From CAZTLE01 sp964614415 (lineage in GTDB: Bacteria > Bacteroidota > Bacteroidia > Flavobacteriales > Flavobacteriaceae), in assembly GCA_964614415.1 (NCBI GenBank), contig CAZTLE010000177.1, forward strand, positions 1-8,267: a DNA stretch of 8,267 bases, in the 5' to 3' direction. Below, in pieces: positions 5,959-8,267 of the stretch (positions within the stretch are counted from its first letter, which is position 1; every line of letters begins with the position of its first letter). Below the pieces are notes generated by a model, which saw only the letters and a program-made list of their open reading frames with translations, ran no database searches and had not been told where the DNA came from. The translations under genes and the position numbers were made by a program.

Positions 5959-6462
5959 TTATTTCCCTTTGCTGCGCTCGGCAACTTCTTCGGAAGTAAG
6001 ACCGAACATAGGGGGAGTTTTCACCTCAAGGATTGAAAGGTAAATATACAGTTGTCCTCTGTGATGCACTTCGTGTTCGACCATGGCTCTTAACCATTTC
6101 CAAACGGTTATCGATGCACCTCCCGGAGTCAAACATTTGGATTGTAAATCCTCGGGACTGAGACCCGCAAAAATGGCCCTGGATTCTTCGTACATAGCGT
6201 TGTAGTAGGCAATGATCTCCTCCTTTCCCCGGGCGTATTCGATTCCGCAGTCTGTATAACTACTCGGATTGCCCTGCACATTTTCAGCGAACATAAAACG
6301 TTCCAGATTTGCCAAATGCCTGATGATATCACCGATAGTGAACTTGCCCTCTCTAAAAGTCCATTCCATTTTGTCTTCTGGAATGTAGGTAAGGAGCCTT
6401 TTTGTTCGGGCCTTTATCCGGTCGTAATAGTTCAGGAAAGAATCAATAGTACCAACTTCCAT
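5959..6462 (-). CDS. DinB family protein (putative metal-dependent enzyme)
   Basis: The 167-residue cytosolic four-helix-bundle protein belongs to the DinB/YfiT superfamily. Numbering from the preferred start, the metal triad is His49 (IIRHLANLER), His130 and His134 (VEHEVHHRGQ), with the EHEVHHRGQLYIYL stretch typical of the family. A further segment, PMFGLTSEEV near the C-terminus, matches the PxxxxLxxEEV ending common in DinB proteins. I place the start at the ATG at 6462. An in-frame TTG at 6471 would add only Leu/Met-Phe-Asp and has no supporting ribosome-binding site. The gene stands alone: 77 nt of upstream gap to the TapB-like gene and 122 nt downstream to the hydrolase. It is only distantly similar by eye to the DUF1572 protein at 3085-3663. 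Substrate unknown. Confidence 0.9.
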   Translation of the reverse strand: MEVGTIDSFLNYYDRIKARTKRLLTYIPEDKMEWTFREGKFTIGDIIRHLANLERFMFAENVQGNPSSYTDCGIEYARGKEEIIAYYNAMYEESRAIFAGLSPEDLQSKCLTPGGASITVWKWLRAMVEHEVHHRGQLYIYLSILEVKTPPMFGLTSEEVAERSKGK

Positions 6463-6516
6463 ATCGAACAATCTTTAGTACACGCTATTACCGAAGGTGT
6501 GTAATTGTTGTTTCGG

Positions 6517-6527
6517 GAAGGTACGAT
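6517..6527 (-). promoter_or_regulatory. Shared 11-bp upstream element (copy 2), possible -7 promoter element
   Basis: ATCGTACCTTC on the minus strand is identical to the sequence at 5891-5901 and lies 55 positions upstream of the DinB ATG at 6462. TACCTTCC within it resembles TAnnTTTG. No matching -33 TTG is visible at the usual spacing. Confidence 0.4.
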
Positions 6528-6539
6528 AAAATAGTGGGC

Positions 6540-7229
6540 CTAGTTGTTCTTCAAACTTGTTAGCTCACTATACCCCAATAATTTCCCCTTTTTGTTGTAC
6601 GACTCGGAACGTACCACGCCAATATTTTCGGAATACCACTCTTTGGAAGATCCGCGAACATTGATTAATACTTTGGTGGCCACGTTTTGAGATAATACCA
6701 GGCAATCGAAATCACCTGCAGGAGTAGTAATTGTTTCCCGCGATTCAACCTTTCGATCGGTAATATCTACGGTCATATTGATCCCGACAGCTCCAGTGGT
6801 GGTCACGCGAAGGGTTCCATCTTCCAGCTGAGTGCCTGCAGGGGTATCCATGGACGGAACTTCATATCGGGAAGCATCGACAGTCACATCCATATTCTGA
6901 TAAGGCCCCATAGCGGCTCCGTCCATCTTTACGGCCATGTCGAAGTCGAATTGCCCATCCACACATTTTGCGGTAAATGAGTTGGTATATAGCTCTTTCC
7001 CTTTTTTGTCATAAGTGATGGTCATAACCGTGAATATGATTTCGTTTCCGTTGGTGACCTTATCCGTTAACTCATATCTTATTTTCCCCTGTTGTTTTCC
7101 CTTTGCATTATAATTGGTCAGTTCCCATACGAGGCCAACATCCGCCGGTAGATACGGCTTGCATTCGGACTGAGTATAAGACATATACGGGAGAGTAACA
7201 AGCAGAATTAGAAGTACAAATTTTTTCAT
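6540..7229 (-). CDS. Secreted TapB/DUF3108-like protein
   Basis: The 229-residue protein starts with a clear Sec signal peptide, MKKFVLLILLVTLPYMSYTQ, with probable signal peptidase I cleavage after about residue 20; there is no lipobox cysteine. The mature part is beta-rich, with repeated strands and a pattern I associate with TapB or DUF3108-like proteins of Bacteroidota: GLVWELTNYNAKGKQQGKI (32-50), TTPAGDFDCLVLS (168-180) and WYSENIGVVRSESYNKKGKLLG (198-219). The biochemical role of the group is unknown; it is likely periplasmic or surface-associated. The frame extends 29 codons upstream to a GTG, but that would bury the signal peptide and run through the promoter at 7260-7292, so 7229 is preferred. 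It appears to be a single-gene transcription unit. Confidence 0.8.
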   Translation of the reverse strand: MKKFVLLILLVTLPYMSYTQSECKPYLPADVGLVWELTNYNAKGKQQGKIRYELTDKVTNGNEIIFTVMTITYDKKGKELYTNSFTAKCVDGQFDFDMAVKMDGAAMGPYQNMDVTVDASRYEVPSMDTPAGTQLEDGTLRVTTTGAVGINMTVDITDRKVESRETITTPAGDFDCLVLSQNVATKVLINVRGSSKEWYSENIGVVRSESYNKKGKLLGYSELTSLKNN

Positions 7230-7259
7230 TGAGTTGGAATTTAGGTAGTTAGAATCGTT

Positions 7260-7292
7260 TAAAGATATAAAATCATAGGATGTATTACGCAA
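7260..7292 (-). promoter_or_regulatory. Bacteroidota-type promoter for the TapB-like gene
   Basis: On the minus strand, TTG (7292-7290) is followed after 22 nt by TATCTTTA (7267-7260), matching the Bacteroidota TTG / TAnnTTTG arrangement with one mismatch and an allowed spacing. The -7 element is about 30 nt upstream of the ATG at 7229. Confidence 0.55.
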
Positions 7293-7310
7293 TGCCGATG
7301 TACAAAGGCA
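7293..7310. promoter_or_regulatory. Imperfect dyad abutting the -33 element (possible operator)
   Basis: TGCCGATGTACAAAGGCA is an 18-bp imperfect palindrome: TGCC/GGCA outer arms, a central TGTACA and two mismatched positions per side. It touches the TTG of the predicted promoter, the usual place for an activator or repressor site. There is no evidence for the binding protein. Confidence 0.25.
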
Positions 7311-7380
7311 TTCCACTTCTTAGTACAATTTGCCCGGGAGATTGTAACCGGACCTTTCTAAAAAGTAGCGATGGTATTGC

Positions 7381-7932
7381 CTATTGGCTTAGTTTCGTCC
7401 TGACCCACCTGAGTAACCAACTGGAACCAACCGCCATTATTGCTGCCAGCAGATTGAAGAGCAGGTCTACAGGATCGAAGTACCTTCTGGGGTGAAAATA
7501 TTGAATAACCTCGTCTATCGCCCCAAATACGAAGGCCACAAGAATTGCCATTAATAGAGGAAAAGGTACTTTACCGCTATGCCGGTTGCGTTCGAGAAAA
7601 GCCTCATAGACGAGAAGGGCAATAACACCGTACTCTATAAGATGACTGCGCTCTGCCGGAAGCGCCATGCGAATAAAGACCAGAAAATAAACTGCAATAA
7701 TACCTATCCAGACGGCTATTTCGGCCCAACCTTTTTTTGTGATCAATGCATGGGTCAAGGCCATGACGGCAACAAGCGCCATACAGAACACGAATCCTAC
7801 CGTAGTGAAACCCCACTCCACCAGTTTCTCATTCATAGATAGCACGATACCCATGGTAGAATATATTACTATCAGAGTGAGAACAATGATTATCCACAAT
7901 CTACGCTCTCTTTTTGATTGGAACACAGACAT
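7381..7932 (-). CDS. VanZ-like integral membrane protein
   Basis: The 183-residue protein has about five or six hydrophobic segments (roughly 12-32, 41-61, 71-89, 97-112, 124-144 and 154-175), preceded by a basic N-terminus. The VanZ-like signature is visible: ERSHLIEYGVIALL (94-107) and GAIDEVIQYFHPRRYFDPVD (137-156) followed by LLFNLLA, carrying the conserved acidic DE, Q, R, D and N positions. VanZ of enterococci confers low-level teicoplanin resistance, but most VanZ-like proteins in Bacteroidota are uncharacterised membrane proteins, so no resistance claim is made. The ATG is 13 nt after the stop of the VOC gene, suggesting co-transcription. Downstream, 151 nt separate it from the TapB-like gene; a 6-bp inverted repeat there is too weak to call a terminator. 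Confidence 0.88.
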   Translation of the reverse strand: MSVFQSKRERRLWIIIVLTLIVIYSTMGIVLSMNEKLVEWGFTTVGFVFCMALVAVMALTHALITKKGWAEIAVWIGIIAVYFLVFIRMALPAERSHLIEYGVIALLVYEAFLERNRHSGKVPFPLLMAILVAFVFGAIDEVIQYFHPRRYFDPVDLLFNLLAAIMAVGSSWLLRWVRTKLSQ

Positions 7933-7945
7933 GAGGAGAACAGAG

Positions 7946-8267
7946 TTATATATGTTGATCTATGAGAATAGTATTCCCGTCCGGGTCAGTTACAATGAGA
8001 CTCCCTGGGCCAGAACCGTCTTCGTCGGTTTCCTTGACGATAGCAACCCCTTCGGACTTAAGGTGTTTCTGAATGTCCCGAACGTCGTCATACTGATCCA
8101 GCGTGGCCGCGTTCTCATCCCAACCCGGATTAAAAGTAAGGATGTTGTTTTCGAACATCCCCTGGAACAAGCCCACCAGGGCGTTGCCGTTTTTCATGAT
8201 GAGGTAATTGTGCTCCATTTGTCCGGCAAATACTTTAAAACCAAGGGTTTCATAGAATTCCTTAGAG
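7946..8267 (-). CDS. VOC (glyoxalase/bleomycin-resistance fold) family protein, 5' end outside the window
   Basis: The reading frame is open to the right edge, giving 106 visible residues; the true start lies beyond 8267. An internal ATG at 8218 is not the start, because the 16 codons before it read SKEFYETLGFKVFAGQ, the typical first-helix motif of a VOC module (xxFYExLGFxV). The rest fits: LIMKNGNALVGLFQG, then the second beta-alpha-beta module ending SLIVTDPDGNTILIDQHI, where DPDGN and the final strand are characteristic. VOC proteins bind a metal and act as lyases, dioxygenases or drug-binding proteins; this subgroup has no assigned substrate. It is small and cytosolic, and is followed 13 nt later by the VanZ-like gene. 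Confidence 0.85.
   Translation of the reverse strand, partial: SKEFYETLGFKVFAGQMEHNYLIMKNGNALVGLFQGMFENNILTFNPGWDENAATLDQYDDVRDIQKHLKSEGVAIVKETDEDGSGPGSLIVTDPDGNTILIDQHI

Noticed and set aside
6463..6471. TTG start for the DinB gene three codons upstream
   Set aside because: An ATG at 6462 is available, the extra residues are not family-like, and the ATG gives the same distance to the shared upstream element as in the hydrolase gene.
7230..7316. N-terminal extension of the TapB-like gene to a GTG at 7316
   Set aside because: It would place 29 non-conserved residues before a textbook signal peptide and overlap the predicted promoter.
7324..7346. Inverted repeat TACAAT / ATTGTA as terminator of the VanZ-like gene
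   Set aside because: A 6-bp AT-rich stem with an 11-nt loop and no T-run after it on the minus strand.
7381..7932. VanZ-like gene as a glycopeptide resistance determinant
   Set aside because: No vanHAX or other resistance genes are nearby, and VanZ-like membrane proteins are widespread in bacteria without this phenotype.
8216..8218. ATG at 8218 as start of the VOC gene
   Set aside because: The upstream in-frame codons encode the conserved first-helix motif of a VOC domain, so the gene is cut by the window edge instead.

Overview
The window looks like ordinary chromosomal DNA of a Bacteroidota bacterium, most likely a marine Flavobacteriia relative (inference). The support is a moderate GC content judged by eye, leader peptides of the flavobacterial type, start codons without Shine-Dalgarno sequences, a promoter resembling the Bacteroidota TTG / TAnnTTTG type, and families common in that group (SxxK lipoprotein hydrolase, DinB-fold proteins, DUF1348, TapB-like protein, VanZ). 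I see no IS element, CRISPR array, tRNA or rRNA. All recognisable genes lie on the minus strand.

Layout from right to left, in the direction of transcription: (1) a glyoxalase-fold (VOC) gene cut by the right edge, followed 13 nt later by a VanZ-like membrane protein; (2) a single secreted TapB/DUF3108-like gene with its own promoter; (3) a single DinB-fold gene; (4) a tight seven-gene run from 5836 to 373: a lipoprotein that fuses a cysteine-rich metal-binding segment to an alpha/beta hydrolase, a DUF1348 NTF2-like protein, a PPOX-type flavoprotein, a DUF1572 DinB-fold protein, an SxxK serine hydrolase lipoprotein, an AlkD-type DNA glycosylase and an SPL-family radical SAM enzyme. Gaps in this run are 19, -4, 1, 21, 7 and 2 nt, so it is very probably one operon. 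Its last two genes suggest DNA-lesion repair. The others are small enzymes of stress or detoxification type with unknown substrates, and I cannot name one shared pathway.

The least ordinary stretch is 1-372, which has no convincing gene. It holds a dense set of inverted repeats, including an 8-bp loop-to-upstream complementarity that could form a pseudoknot and a GNRA-capped stem. It ends in a good intrinsic terminator reading on the PLUS strand, opposite to every gene here. This is either a structured RNA or the long 3' UTR of a plus-strand gene that begins left of the window. The terminator's T-tract overlaps the last codons of the radical SAM gene.

Two start sites needed correction. The DinB gene is best started at the ATG at 6462 rather than at a TTG three codons upstream. 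The TapB-like gene is best started at 7229, just before its signal peptide. With the corrected DinB start, an identical 11-bp element lies at exactly the same distance upstream of the DinB gene and of the operon's first gene.
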